Assembly (NCBI GenBank): GCA_914767715.1
Contig: OU612070.1
Span: forward strand, 5,041,501-5,105,500
Direction: 5' to 3'
Source of the DNA: Membranipora membranacea
Lineage: Eukaryota > Bryozoa > Gymnolaemata > Cheilostomatida > Membraniporidae
Length of the DNA stretch: 64,000 bases
A program made the translations under genes and the position numbers. The notes below the pieces were generated by a model, which was not told the DNA's origin, made no database searches, and saw only the letters and a program-made list of their open reading frames with translations. This document shows, one piece after another, positions 47,285 through 59,264 of this stretch (position 1 is the stretch's first letter; each line of letters starts with the position of its first letter).

Positions 47285-47745
47285 CATATTGATTGAGGAT
47301 TGGGGTGTAATATTGGGGTTTGGGGTTGGCAGCCTGAGGTATGTGAGCCAAATTTGGGGTTTTGGGGGTCAGCTTTTTGGTTTAGGGTTCAGGTTCGGAG
47401 TCAACATTTGGGGTTTGCAGTTCGCAGTTTGGGGTTTGCAGCCTACACTTTGGGGTTCACTGCCTACTTTCTGGGGTTTGGGGGTCATAAACGAGGGTTT
47501 GGGGTTTAGGGGTCAGTTTTGGGGTTTGGGGGTCATTTTTTGGGGTTTGAGGGTCAATATTTGGGGTTTGCAATTCGCACTTTGGGGTTTGCAGCTCACA
47601 GTTTGGGGTTTGCACCATGAATGAAGTTTGGGGTTTGCAGCTCGCATTTTGGGGTTTGTAGCTTGAAGTTTTGGGTTAACAGCTGGCAGTGTGGGGTTTT
47701 TGGGGTCAAAAGCGGATTCAGGGGTCAACAGTTGGGGTTCAACAC
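47285..47745 (+). repeat. G-rich TTTGGGGTTTGCAG minisatellite
   Basis: About 20 degenerate units built on TTTGGGGTTTG with spacers such as CAGTTCGCAG or GGGGTCA. Runs of three to five G recur every 10-20 bases on the plus strand, so it can form G-quadruplexes and resembles degenerate telomere-type sequence. The long plus-strand frames over it are artefacts. Confidence 0.85.
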
Positions 47746-48018
47746 GACGACATGTTGCTCAACTAACCCAGCACTCTTTTCCAACACATATCTTCCTAGT
47801 ACCAATATGATTATGTTAACCTTGTTCATACAGGACAAGCCACCAGCCCAACCCCCCCCCCCCCCAGCTGCCCAACCCTACCGGTGCCCACCAATGTCAC
47901 CAACCCTTAATTCTTCCATAACCTTCCCAGCCAGGTCACTGAATAATATTTTTCCTTTGAAGTTGCTAAATTTACTGCAATCAGCTGATTGTCCAATTTG
48001 TCTGCTAGTGCTACTATT

Positions 48019-48487
48019 AGGTCCAACACCTCTATTTATTTCCCAATTGCTTTACATGCAAACTATGTTGACTTGTCACCTCAATAGGGCTGCTTCAGGT
48101 TCTTTCCATTCTTTAACCATACCACTCAAAATGATGGTATGCTTCTGCTCTTCCATATTAGTGACTATGGGTTGAAAATTCGTTGTCAGAATTTTTCAGT
48201 GGCCCCATATGTAAGACCATTGCATTTTTCACACATTTCCGTTCTAATTTTCATTAGCCAAACCGTATGCATTGATCTTCCTAAAATGATTTTGCAAAAA
48301 GAATTTCAAGCTTTAATTAAATAAATTTCCATTGCAAATACACCTGAAAATATTTACAGGGTTCAATATTACTGATAGCAGTGCTTTTGAATTGGCTACA
48401 GCCTCATTTGTCATCAGCATACTAATCATTTTATTTTGGAGGATGGGTGCAACAAGTTGACCTTCACCCAATTACAGGTGTATTACC
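48019..48487 (+). repeat. 468-bp interspersed repeat, copy 3 of 3
   Basis: Complete copy with GGTCCAACACCTCTATTT at the left and CCAATTACAGGTGTATTACC at the right. Nearly identical to 34680-35144. A C13 run and Pro-rich chance frame lie just upstream (47850-47870). Confidence 0.85.
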
Positions 48488-49208
48488 TAAATGGCTGGTA
48501 GGTTAACTATGTGATAGCTGATATTATGGGTGGAGTTTCACTGATGTAGTTGAGTACTAGAGTATGGACCTGAGTTTTCATGTTATAATGCTAAGCTCAA
48601 TCTAAAATAAAAGCCCCATCATTCACCCATCATTTACCTCTTAAATTGGAGCAAATGTTCTCAAGTAAATATCTTGATTGAGGTGATTGGTAATATGATT
48701 ATTTTCATGGTTCACAAAAAGGTTTTGTCGGAGGGGGAGGGAGAAAAGAAGGCTGTTTTTGGGCTGTTTTTATTTATTTTGCAGCATGTGAATGACAAAC
48801 TACATTAATCTGACACCTTCCTTTGGTCAGCTTAGAATGACTGTTGGTCATAGGAAACATTTGTTTGATGTAAGGACTATCTATTATTGTGTGTACCTAG
48901 TCTTACTCATCTCACAAAGCAATGTTAGCCACTAAATAAAATATATCTGCAAAAAATATTGACTGACTGCATGAATAAATGCCTAGACTGTGGCCCATAT
49001 GTCCTTGTAACACACATGAAAAAAATCAAGAGGTTTGCATGAACCATTCTTGGGTAAATCTGAAATAAGGAAGGCTATGTCTGCAAAAAGAAACCATTGC
49101 TCCATTGTAATCTTATATAAACAGAGCAAGCGAGCGCATCAGCCTAAAATGAAAACACTCGTTTTTACGCTTGAGTTACTGTGGACAGGGAACAGCGGGA
49201 GTTTCATG
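48488..49208. other. Intergenic, nothing recognised
   Basis: No supported gene or structured repeat. Confidence 0.4.
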
Positions 49209-49600
49209 TCATAGTCATTGGTATTAATGGATTCTGAAAAATGAAAAATGACTTCAAATAACCTGAAAAATACACAACAATTATGCATGGCACAATATAT
49301 AATGTTGATATTCAATTCCCCACCGTGTTTTTCAGTTTGTATGCTCCTTTCTACTTCTCGCAACATATCATCATCACCAATTTGCATCAAATGAGAAGAC
49401 AACTTCGTATTTGTGTTGAGTTGCGACATTTTCGACGTTAGTGTGTTCGAGCTATTGCGACGTTTAAAAAATTGCGACGTTTGTGGGTTTGCGACGTTTC
49501 AAAAACCCTTCGTTGCGACGATTTTTGGATTGCGACGTTAGTGGAACGCTAGATTGCGAAGTTTTGACGTTTGCGACGTTTGTGGGTTCAACTGCCCCCC
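49209..49600 (-). repeat. CGTCGCAA-rich repeat with conserved short frame, copy 2
   Basis: Inverted copy of 31795-32200. On the minus strand an ATG at 49429 opens MSQLNTNTKLSSHLMQIGDD and DMLREVERSIQT, reading through to 96 codons because the TAA of copy 1 is GAA here. Upstream lie TTGCGACGTTTGTGGGTT units in both orientations. Third-position changes predominate between the copies over the first 32 codons, hinting at past selection on the peptide, probably a transposon protein N-terminus. Confidence 0.6.
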
Positions 49601-50335
49601 TCAAAACATACCTTTGGGCCAAACTTGAAAAAAAAGCGCCAGAACAATATCACATATTCTTCTTACTGTTGAGCAGGTAATTAAACATCTGGTACCTACC
49701 TCCTACAACTCCCTTGTCTTTTTATCAACCACCTTAAAACACAATTTTACTGTTCCTCTTCTCTCCATAATATGTGCACCGATTTTTTTCAGTTTTAAGC
49801 ATCAATCACAGTAGGGATACGATGATGACCCTTTCTGTTACACTAAAACCCTGTGGCAAATTTCTTGTCAATTTTTGTCTCAAAATAGGCTGAATGCCTA
49901 AAAAAACTGCCTCTGATCTTTGAAAATTACATGGGCGAGGCCCCCCATACCCCCTAGCGGGAAGGCGCTACAACGCCCCCCACCCCGCATTGTCAAAATA
50001 TTTGCTTCAGTGGATTGAATTTGCATTTCTATTCCCTTAATTTTATTTTTGGCTTTAGTTGTTTTTGGACAGCAAGGAGAACATTTGCAGATATTTTCAT
50101 TTAACAAATATTCACATGAGGCTTGTCTTTGTTTCACTAGAGCAGCCTAGCAAGTAGATTTAGATTGAGTTTCTTATGCTTACTTTAAATTTGCATCTAG
50201 TTCCTATGACTAAAAATTTCAGATCTGGGTCTCAATATGTGCCCTGTGTTGGGGCATAGACTCATGCAGAAGATACCTCCTAAGTGAAGCACAATTCTGC
50301 GATTATTTCCCCTAAAATTTTGATTTTGTACTTCA
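49601..50335. other. Intergenic with one GC-rich patch
   Basis: 49930-49985 is a GC-rich stretch (GAGGCCCCCCATACCCCC). No supported gene. Confidence 0.4.
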
Positions 50336-50343
50336 GGGAGCAG

Positions 50344-51702
50344 CATACTTGCCAAGTAATCTAAATTCAAAATAGGGAGATTCCATTTTACGGCGATACT
50401 GCACCACAACGTGGTGCTTCGAGGGTGCGAAGCACCCGAGTCACCCACCTGGGGGTTTGAGGGGCGGTGTGAGCCCCCCAACGGGTTCGGGGCTCCGCCC
50501 CGTCTGCAGACGCTCTGAGAGCGTTTCCAGCCACTAGGAAGGGCTAAAAAGGTATATTTGACCCCAAATAATTTCATGTTTGTATTAGTACTTAAATATC
50601 AAACTGAGGTGAAATACACTTTAAACGATTACAATCAATCCGTGGGCCCCTGGGACTCTTACATACATGCCTTTACATTGTCAATGTCCAGTATCAAACA
50701 CCCCATTGGCAAAGTAGAGGCATGTAAGTCCCAGGGGCCCTTGCCTGTCATGCATCATCAAGATCTGAAAATGTGCTCAGTCACAGACAGTGAGAATCCA
50801 GATAAGGTACTATATTCCTGTTTGACTAACATTAAATATGTTTCGAAGTCTTTGGTCCGAGCTTTGTTAAATTGTAGTGGACCTACCTTTGGAATTGTTA
50901 GGTTTCTATTTCCCTTCACTTAGATTTAACTAGAGTAGACAGTACAAAATTAATACTAAAAAATGTGTGATCTGAAAGGAAATGAAAATTAAATCTATGC
51001 ACCTGACTAGCTACTTTATATTGTGACCAATGACAGTCAGTGTTGTGAGTGATGAGAGGATGCTATTGGTCATTTACAATAATAGGCGGAATCTTAACAA
51101 AACAGGTAAATTTGTTAGGATTGTTTAATTTGATAATTCCATTCTGCGCATGCTCAGCTCTGGGCATGAGCTGATCTCTGCAAAATTGAGCCTCGGAATT
51201 CCGAAGCCATCTGATTGGCTACCTGCTCTGGTGACATACTCCTCAAAGCAAGCGGATTTGTTATTAATAGTTATCCTCTCTTGTCATTATTATCTGATTT
51301 TGATTGACAGTTTATGCAGGGGGTATCCCATTTCCCCTTTCCAAAGTTGCAATCAGAACCCAAACTACTCTCATTGTTCTTGCACATGCGCAAATTCAAG
51401 TCACGCTTGATGCATGCTTAGCCTTACGACACCTGCTTTGTGGTAATGATAGCCTAGTTTATCAGTGATCTACATGCCCAGTCAGATCACGAGAGTCAGT
51501 ATGTGATAATTCCTTTCAATTTTGTGTGCAAAGACCTTAACAGTAACTAGTCAACAACAACATGTGCTTGGATAACTATCAAAAAATTACGATTGGACTG
51601 TTTTCTCTAAAATCTGGAAGAAATAGTGAGATTTACAAAAAGTGGGAGGTGGGTGTAAAAATCTGGAGGGTCACGCCTAAATCGGGAGACTTGGCAAGTA
51701 TG
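50344..51702. mobile_element. hAT-like element, 1359 bp, 8-bp TSD, non-autonomous
   Basis: Ends CATACTTGCCAAG and CTTGGCAAGTATG, flanked by GGGAGCAG on both sides (50336-50343 and 51703-51710). CA...TG ends with an 8-bp duplication are hAT hallmarks. The left 200 bases match 13065-13265 on the opposite strand, including a GC-rich block (50400-50515). An open frame at 50558-50923 has no recognisable domain. Confidence 0.85.
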
Positions 51703-51837
51703 GGGAGCAGCCATAGCTCAATAGTCAACGCGTGGAAAATGCTACACAGACCCTCTCACACAGGTTTTGTTTTGAGTGACCATCATATCTAGCGGTCATG
51801 ATATGAAGTATAAACCGGCAAGGTTGTTTCATGTGGC

Positions 51838-51843
51838 TTTATT
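51838..51843 (-). promoter_or_regulatory. Candidate poly(A) signal of the TLCD4-like gene
   Basis: AATAAA on the minus strand, 189 bases after the stop codon at 52032-52034. The spacing is normal for a 3' UTR. Confidence 0.45.
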
Positions 51844-52031
51844 GTTATCATAAGAACCAGATAATCAGCTTCATGAAGAACAATAATTTGAAGCGGAAAT
51901 TGAAATGGAACAAAGGATGACACAAAAAATTTGCAAAACATTATAGGCTATTGCTATCATATGAATGTAGTTTTTATAAGTCATAGATCATAGTCAGTAC
52001 ACTGACTTTCTGCCATTTACGTGCCTATGTT

Positions 52032-55000
52032 TCAGGTTATGGATGTCGTTGTTGTTGTTGCTGCTGCTGTTGTTGTTGTTGTTGTTGTTTTTGTTGTTGT
52101 TGTTGTTTTTGTTGTTTTGTTGTTGGGGTTATAATGTATCCAGGATTTTGACATCTTATTCACAATGTGTACAATCTTGAAGAACCATATGATATTAAGG
52201 ACATCCATAACACTGTGTGCAGCAAAGGGTAAGACGCGGCCGAATAAGTTTTGAGCATTATACTGTTCAGTACCGACAACACTCCTCAGCATATACACAA
52301 GTGCTGGTATGGTTAGTATACGGCAGGCAGTGTATGAAATCAGCATTGCTATTGAATTGTAGTAGTAAAGAAGTGTTGTCTTCTGTCCTGATTTACGCAG
52401 TACGATTCTACAAAGTCAGGCAAGGTTGAGAGTCATAGAATAGGTCATAATTATGAATTTTTCCTGTGTTAATCAAGTTTCATGACACAAACATATTGTT
52501 AATTAGATTTATTGAGTTGAATGTTCAACAGAATTTCTCAATTCGTTTTCACAACACACCTTTGGGTTAAGTGTCTGTCTAAGTTCTCAGACGGCCGTGA
52601 TGCGCGATAGTGTAACTGTCAAATGAGTGATTGATAATGTGATGCCACTAACTCGCATTGCAGTCGTTTATGCACTTAGACTTTTTAAATCATAAGGTAC
52701 ACAGAGAGTGAGAAATATAAAGGTCAAGGAAGCCGACACTTCAAATATTACAGTTTCCAGCTTAAAATTATTGTTCATGTACTTATATATACAGCAAATA
52801 AACAGCTAGCTTAGTGACGGTGGTTTTAGTTTGTATAACATTTTAACAAATGGGGAGTGGATAACTCACAAGGGGGGGCGTTAAAGGTAAAATGGCATCT
52901 TGCCGAATCACTTTGTTTGAAAATATCAAATATCTTTTGATCGATGTTTGGGACTAAATTGATACACAAGTGGTAAGCCATGGCGTCGATGACATCGATA
53001 TAATCAGACAGTCAGTTGTGTAAACCATAGTCAGGATTTATGATTGTATCCAGCGGTTTGAAAATGTATTAACCCAAATTGTATTAATACATTACAGTTA
53101 TCTGCTAAAAGAAATAGGAAGCCATTTACCTTATATTCACAAACAAAGTTGATCCTTCAACCAAAATACGAACCATCGCAAAGCTTTGTAACCCTCCAGT
53201 TACCTGGTGAAAACATCATTTAAGTCAAAATATATTATAATATGAATAGAATATGTCCTGTTAGGAGACAGAGCCTGGTGATGATAATTCCTAGTTATCA
53301 GATATGACAGGTAGGTGAGAGCAGACTTCTGTGAGGTTAAATGGGAATGCATTCCCATTCAGCCTCACAGAAGCCAGTCAGTTGGTTATTTGTAACAACC
53401 GCAATATTGCTTTTGATGCCCATTGTCTACATATTGCATGCTATGCTCGTATTTGAATTAATTATTGTCAGCATCATCAAACCTGCAGTCATTTCATGAG
53501 AAAAGTTATTTTTGAAGCCGGTGTAACAAAAAGCAGGCTGATGCCTGACAAGCCATTAACTTGAGGACCTTTATGCGGCATCTTGTAGAAAACTATCCTG
53601 GTGATTTAACCCGATAGGAAAGAATCGATGTCATTATGAATGATATAGTGAGAGAACCACAGCCTTACTGCGAGTAGAGAGATGTAATGCTTACTATCAC
53701 ATATCTATAGGCGAGTATGGTAAATCCGTGGTGTAAGACAAACACAATCTCTCCCATCTCACTCCAATGTAAAACGTCTATGAAGAGGTCTGATAAAAAT
53801 GAATCAAAAAGAGTCAAAAATTATGTGTTACGGTAGGGGAATTTTAATCCAATAAAAGTATAATCTGAGACATTTAGGCAATAAATAAGGAGATTTTTCT
53901 CGCAGTATTGCCAGTTCTTTGCTTGAGAAAGGTGCTTTGTCTTAATTCTTACCACCTATCATGTAGCCTATGGTGATGGCGCATGTTACAAGAGCTATCT
54001 CAGAATTCCCCCTGTGAAAACAAATAAGAGTACCAGAGATTGACAGGCAAAGAGGGGAAGAGGGGGGATTGTTTTAACAACTATCGGCTACACGAAAGCA
54101 GGCAGTGAAAGTTTTTTTATTAACTCTGGTCAGTATTTATGGCAGTTTCAAAAATTAGCTCTTATTTGGATCTGACTTTAAGGCAGCCCTTCAAAAGCGA
54201 AGGGATCAAATTTGAGAATTATCAGCAATCACTGGTATTCAACCCTTGGATACTGAAAAGTATTTTTACTTTTTTTGACCCAGCTACAAGGCCACCTATC
54301 CAATCAGGTGAGAGACAACTTAAAATTGATGCACATCCAACATTTATATTCCAGCATTGAAAATGTAGACGTGGAAACCTGGTTTCTGCGTTCTGTATTG
54401 ATATAGAAAATAGGCTATCAGCAATGTAAAACAGACTTACCAAACTAAATCGTTGTACATTTCCTCTCCATGCACCAACGAGTAGGCTCCTAAGGCAAAG
54501 GATACGATTGCATGAACATTTGACCTCGCCTTTACTCCCAATACATACGCCCACATCTGTGTCCTGCAAAAAAAAGTTTATGAGCGCACTTAATAAATGG
54601 CACATATAATATTGAAGTGTTGCCGATGTTTCTTGTCAAGCTGTGGTTGATAATTTCTTATAAATAACATTTTATATTTTATAACAGAGCACTCACAAAA
54701 CAACTATTATTCCATGAGATATTGATACGATGTATGTAGGGGACAACCATCATATCCAATCTACTGGTCGTACAATATAAATCTCTAACAGTATAAATCT
54801 CTAACAGTATAAGTAGTTTTTTATGTTTGTCAACTTTCATAGATTAACTTAAATGTGCCACATCTTTATTCACCAGATCTCCTTTAAGGTTTCATGTGAG
54901 ATATAACAACATTGAAACTTCTAATAATATCACAATACTCACTCACCTGCTCTCCACACCACTCCTCCCTCTTTGATGATAATCTAATTCCTTGGCGTTT

Positions 55001-55089
55001 ACTTCGACACAGTAGTACAGGGCTACAGTACACAGACATGACATACCTGAGATGGTGAAGCAATGATGTGAAGGCTTCACAGAATCCAT
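52032..55089 (-). CDS. TLCD4: TLC-domain membrane protein, TLCD4/TMEM56-like, six exons, 289 residues
   Basis: Exons are 55089-54947, 54563-54441, 54011-53953, 53789-53695, 53203-53130 and 52407-52032. All introns are GT-AG with consistent phases (2,2,1,0,2) and the CDS is 870 bases. TLC-family landmarks appear in order: VKARSNVHAIVSFALGAYSL (about 58-77), the DLVWG motif (86-90), ITIGYMIGDLFIDVLHW (101-117), the paired histidines FVLHHGFTILAY (125-136), FAMVRILVEGSTLFVNIR (148-165) and DVLNIIWFFKIV (233-244). Six hydrophobic segments fit the TRAM/LAG1/CLN8 fold. TLCD4-type proteins sit in endomembranes and affect lipid composition; the substrate is unknown. The last 30 residues are almost all Thr, with Lys and Ala, from a GTT microsatellite. 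The start is the first ATG after an acceptor-like TATTACAG. Confidence 0.92.
52045..52121 (+). repeat. (GTT)n microsatellite inside the TLCD4-like coding region
   Basis: Imperfect GTT run with GCT and TTT interruptions. Read on the minus strand it encodes the poly-Thr/Lys/Ala tail of the TLCD4-like protein. Its length is probably variable between individuals. Confidence 0.9.
52575..52690. mobile_element. Diverged relative of the TAGTCTAAGT family in TLCD4 intron 5
   Basis: Ends GTCTAAGTTCTCAGAC and, on the other strand, GTCTAAGTGCATAAAC, with GCGAGTTAGTGGCATCAC inside. The ends resemble the 9-bp-TSD family, but no clean duplication flanks it. Probably an old copy. Confidence 0.5.
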
Positions 55090-55125
55090 AGTATCAACAC
55101 GCTCCAATCTGTAATACCAAATAGG

Positions 55126-56595
55126 ATGGTTAAAGTTTTGTTAAAGCTTTTTTCATTCGTTTTGATAAACAGAGTGAGTGTCCAGCCTTACCATCTCTTG
55201 AACCTATTTTTGATGATTTTTCTTTTGAGGAAGTTTATGCAACTCTATGTAATGTACAAACGTGTAAGAGCCCGGGTCCAGACAACATCACCGCCAAAAT
55301 GCTCAAATGTGCTGCATCCACCCTAGCACAACCCCTGACACTGCTTTTTAATCGATCACTTCAGGAAGGTGTTATGCCTAGAGTTTGGAAAACAGCAAAT
55401 ATCAAACCTATTCCTAAGTGTGCAGGGGCATCAGATCCTAAAGATTTTAGGCCGATAGCCCTCACCTCCATCGTGGGCAAATGTCTCGAGCGTCTGGTTA
55501 TGAAACGACTCTCACCATTACTAGACGACCCCACCCAGTTTGCGTATAAGTCTGGTAGGTCTACTGAAGATGCTCTAATCACTCTGATCGACACGGTAAC
55601 TGAACATCTTGACAGCCATGCTAAAAATCGGGTCCGAGCTCTTTTTATAGACTTTTCTAGTGCTTTTAACACCATCAATCCTGCCACAATAATCAGCAAA
55701 CTCGATAGCTACAACATCAATCCTAACATCATCAACTGGCTATATAACTTCCTTACAAATAGAATACAGCGAGTTATTACATCACTCCACACGTCAAAAT
55801 CATTGAGCACTTCAACTGGAAGCCCTCAGGGATGCGTCATCAGCCCACTACTATTCTCCTTTTATGTTGTCGATATGCCATCAACAAGCAACATCAAACT
55901 AGTAAAATATGCCGACGACACTGTGATCATTGAATTGTTGACAGAAAACCAGCCATCTGAACTTCAAACAATGACTAATACCATCAACTCATGGTGCGCG
56001 GATAATGACCTAATACTCAATGCAAAGAAAACAAAAGAAATGGTCATGTGCAATGCAAGGGATAACCCAAGCTTCCCACAACTGCTTGTAAACAATACTT
56101 CAATTGAGCAGGTATGAACAATTTACATACTTAGGCACCATTATTACCAACAAACTGGATTTTACTCTGAACACCTTGAAAACTACAGCGAAAGCTCGCC
56201 AAAGGCTACATATCATCGCCAAGCTATACCATCTCGGTGTCACTGAGAAACTAATAACGACCTGCTACAAGTCCTTCATAGAGTCAGTAATCACCTACCA
56301 CCTGGTTGTGCTATATAGTCATCTGAGCGCAGACTCTAAGAAAAAGTTAAAATCTGTGATAAGAACTGCAGGTTACCTATCAGGCATACGTTCACACCCG
56401 TAGACGACCTTTACTCTAATATACTGAAAGTAAAGAGCCTCCGTATGATTGCCACCGAAGATGAACCACTACTCCGTCTTAACCAGCTGCCGTCAGGCAG
56501 ATATCAATCAGTCAAGTTCCGCGTGCAGATCCGTGCCAAATGTTTTAGAGCAGAATGTATCAAATACCTAAATAGTGTCTTCAAAAAGTAATAGT
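55126..56595 (+). pseudogene. LINE reverse transcriptase (CR1/Rex-like), 5'-truncated, frameshifted
   Basis: The main frame 55299-56117 carries PRVWKTANIKPIPKCAGASD, DFRPIALTSIVGKCLERL, QFAYKSGRSTEDALITLID, FIDFSSAFNTINP, TGSPQGCVISPLLFSFYVVD and the catalytic VKYADDTVII. A frameshift near 56104 leads to YLGTIITNKLDF and the C-terminal tail to a stop near 56590 (ECIKYLNSVFKK). Upstream, 55126-55326 has CKSPGPDNITAKMLK across a frameshift. No endonuclease is present, so it is truncated. It lies 37 bases upstream of the TLCD4-like start codon, on the opposite strand. Confidence 0.9.
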
Positions 56596-57268
56596 ATTTT
56601 TTTTATGGTCTTATCATTTTATTTATTTTTACAGAATCAACAGTTTTAATAATTTTTACAGAGCACCCTACAGAGACAGTTTTATTTCTCAGAGATTGAG
56701 ACCAAATATAAACATACATACAAAAGTGAATTGAGTCATCGATAAAGTTATTCCGTAATACTCTTTTCCATGAATAATAATCTCAACATCTAGATGGATT
56801 TCACCGATTGGTTTGAGTTGAGCTAACATTGTCCTACGTAAGAGATATATGTATTAACGCTGATATCATTCAGGTGTGATAGTAAAACTGATGAATTTGA
56901 CAGAATGCGATATTAGAATATACCAGTACTCACAAGCTGAGCGAGCGAGTTCTGTAGAGTGTGGTTCTTATATCCTCTTCTCTACCTAACTGAGGTGGGC
57001 AAAGAGTAAATTACGTTGTTATGTTATGAACATATCCTTGCCAAAAATTCAAGCTTACCCGCTCTTAACCACATCACACCTCGTATTTATGGTAATGTTT
57101 AACTTTGAAGTAAAGGAATGTTTCAAGGAATCCTAAAATCTGAAATCTTGATTTTGATCCCAGGTGATAGCAGTGCAGTTATTTATTATACAGTTTGCAC
57201 ACAATCACTAAATACTGTTACCTCGATCCAGGGTAAACCATTGGTTGGTCGGAGATGGATAGGTAGGA
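56596..57268. other. Intergenic, nothing recognised
   Basis: No supported gene. Any remaining TLCD4 promoter or 5' UTR exon would have to lie here or beyond. Confidence 0.35.
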
Positions 57269-58272
57269 GTAATAACCATAGACTTAATATACTACCTAGA
57301 CAGGACAATGCTTATGCTTCACTGATCATAATGTGTCCCACTTAAATAGCACAACATGATGTAATTAGTTTGTGCTGTGAGCCATAGTTTACTACATACC
57401 ATTCAATGAAATAATGTGAAAAATCAAGGGACGCCGGGCATGATATCAGCCCTTGTTCGGCCCCTAATTATTCAAACGCAGAGAAAATTTGTGAGTTTAT
57501 GTAAAAGACCTTTCCGCACGAGATGGTATAAAAAATTGACTCCTTAGGCGAATCCAGAGCGAGAACAGACCTGATAAGTTACAATCATTAGCCAATAAAT
57601 ATTGAAACAAATACAGCCACTGCTGTTTAAATGCACAGAATACCCACAACACAGTATCACAAATATTTTGTTGGATAAGCCAGATTAAAGCACCACCCCC
57701 ATCATCATAGATTTTTGCATAAATATTCCTAGTCATGACTGAGCACAACCTGCTCAGCTTGGATTCCTTGTTACAAGTTTTTACTGCAATTTTTTTTGTC
57801 GCTTCATGAGGAAGAATAGATCTGTGCTGTAAATTGAGTATGCCAACTCCAGGTATGTATGTATGTATCATGAAGCTAGGGTACATGACACATATATATA
57901 TATATATATATATTAAGTCTATGGTCATCTCTCATCAATGAAATAATATAGTAAATCAAGGCACGCAGGGTATAATACCAGCCAAATTATATTAGATCTG
58001 TTTTAATTTATGAGATACAAATTATCAAAACAAATACAGCCCTGTACTGAAACAGAAGATGAAATATACTATGTACACAAAGTGTTTACTGGTTTTAATA
58101 TTCATACTTTGCATTTTCAAAGTATGAATATTCATACCGGCAGCCTGTTGTCTCATATTCACAAGTAAGCCCAGCTGCAATTTTACTATCATCAGTTGCG
58201 AGATACAAGGCAAACATAGAAGTTCTGGATATAATACCCAAGCCGCTCAGTTCATAGCAAAATTATTTTTAA

Positions 58273-59220
58273 ATGAGCCTACAGCCTGCTACCTCGTCTT
58301 CACAAGATGATAATCTGGCTGCCTCATCTTCACAAGATGATAATCTTGCGGCCTCATCTTCTCAAGATGAAAATCCTGCTGCTACCACTTCACAAGAAAA
58401 TAAGGTAAGAAACAGCCCAGTGGTGGCTCTCATGTATGCATTGTCATATTTCGGTCTTTATGGGATTGAATTTTTTGGCATAATTTCTGCTTGTCCCATC
58501 CATCTAAGAGGACAGGCTTCCTTATTTTTTTAGATAGAAATCAATTAAATAAATTGTCACATCATAATACCCACATCCTTCTATACACGCCCATAAATTT
58601 AAGGCTGTAGACGATGGGTGTGATAAAATTTGAATGTTAGAAAAAAAAGGTGGAACGATAGTGATGGAGGGGGGGGGGCTGGAGGGACACTATTTGAGAT
58701 GACAATTCTGATTTACCCCCGAAATATCTAACTCAAAACTGGCACAGCAGTCAAAAAGTATGAGTAGACTTAATCGGTGATCTCGCAAATCTTTCTTGGC
58801 CATGCTGACGCTGCTAGGAAATTGATTTTACAATATCTGTTTATTATATCAAAAGCTGTAGTTTAATGATAATTATTTGTATATGTTATCATTTGTGATG
58901 CTTTTAGAAAAAGTCATCTAGAAACTGGTGTGCTGCCTACGGCTGTGGAAATAACCCAGCAGGAAATCCTAATTTAAGCTTCCACGCCTTCCCAAGAAAT
59001 AACGAGGAGAGACCAAAGGTATGGGTTTTGGCCGTTAAACGCAAGAGCTGGACTCCATCCAAATATGCTGTTCTATGTAGTGAACATTTGAAACGAGATA
59101 CATTAAGAAGGCCTCCTGGTGAGGGTGGGAGAGCTTTGTTAAAAAAGGATGCTATCCAAACAATTTTCCGATCCTTCCCACACTATCTACAAATCCCTAA
59201 TAGTGAAGAGATATACGCTG
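58273..59220 (+). CDS. THAP-domain protein N-terminus (P-element transposase relic), two exons
   Basis: Exon 58273-58404 encodes a 44-residue Ser/Gln/Asp-rich leader with three repeats of SSSQDDNLAA. Exon 58908-59220 follows after a phase-0 GT-AG intron and encodes a THAP zinc finger: NWCAAYGC gives C-x4-C, FHAFP and a conserved Trp/Pro follow, CSEH gives C-x2-H, and DAIQTIF stands in for the AVPTIF signature. The exon ends at a GTAAGAAT donor in phase 1. No downstream exon with transposase motifs is found before the right arm, where tandem repeats begin. The THAP domain would bind the transposon ends. Whether it is now a repressor-like fragment or dead is unknown. Confidence 0.8.
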
Positions 59221-59264
59221 GTAAGAATACACCATGAAACAACCAAACTCGCAGCAAACACTGA

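Noticed and set aside
47211-48175. 137- and 184-codon plus-strand frames
   Set aside because: The first is Gly/Leu/Trp repeats from the TTTGGGG array. The second runs from that array through a poly-C run into an interspersed repeat.
51703-51790. tRNA-like stretch after the hAT-like element (TAGCTCAATAGTCAACGCG)
   Set aside because: The A-box is plausible, but no convincing B-box or cloverleaf follows.
54222-54605. 127-codon minus-strand frame in the TLCD4 region
   Set aside because: It is an alternative frame of TLCD4 exon 2 running into introns. The exon frame joined by splice sites gives the TLC domain instead.
57497-57928. 143-codon minus-strand frame
   Set aside because: It lies entirely in the left inverted arm of the P-like element and crosses a TA microsatellite.
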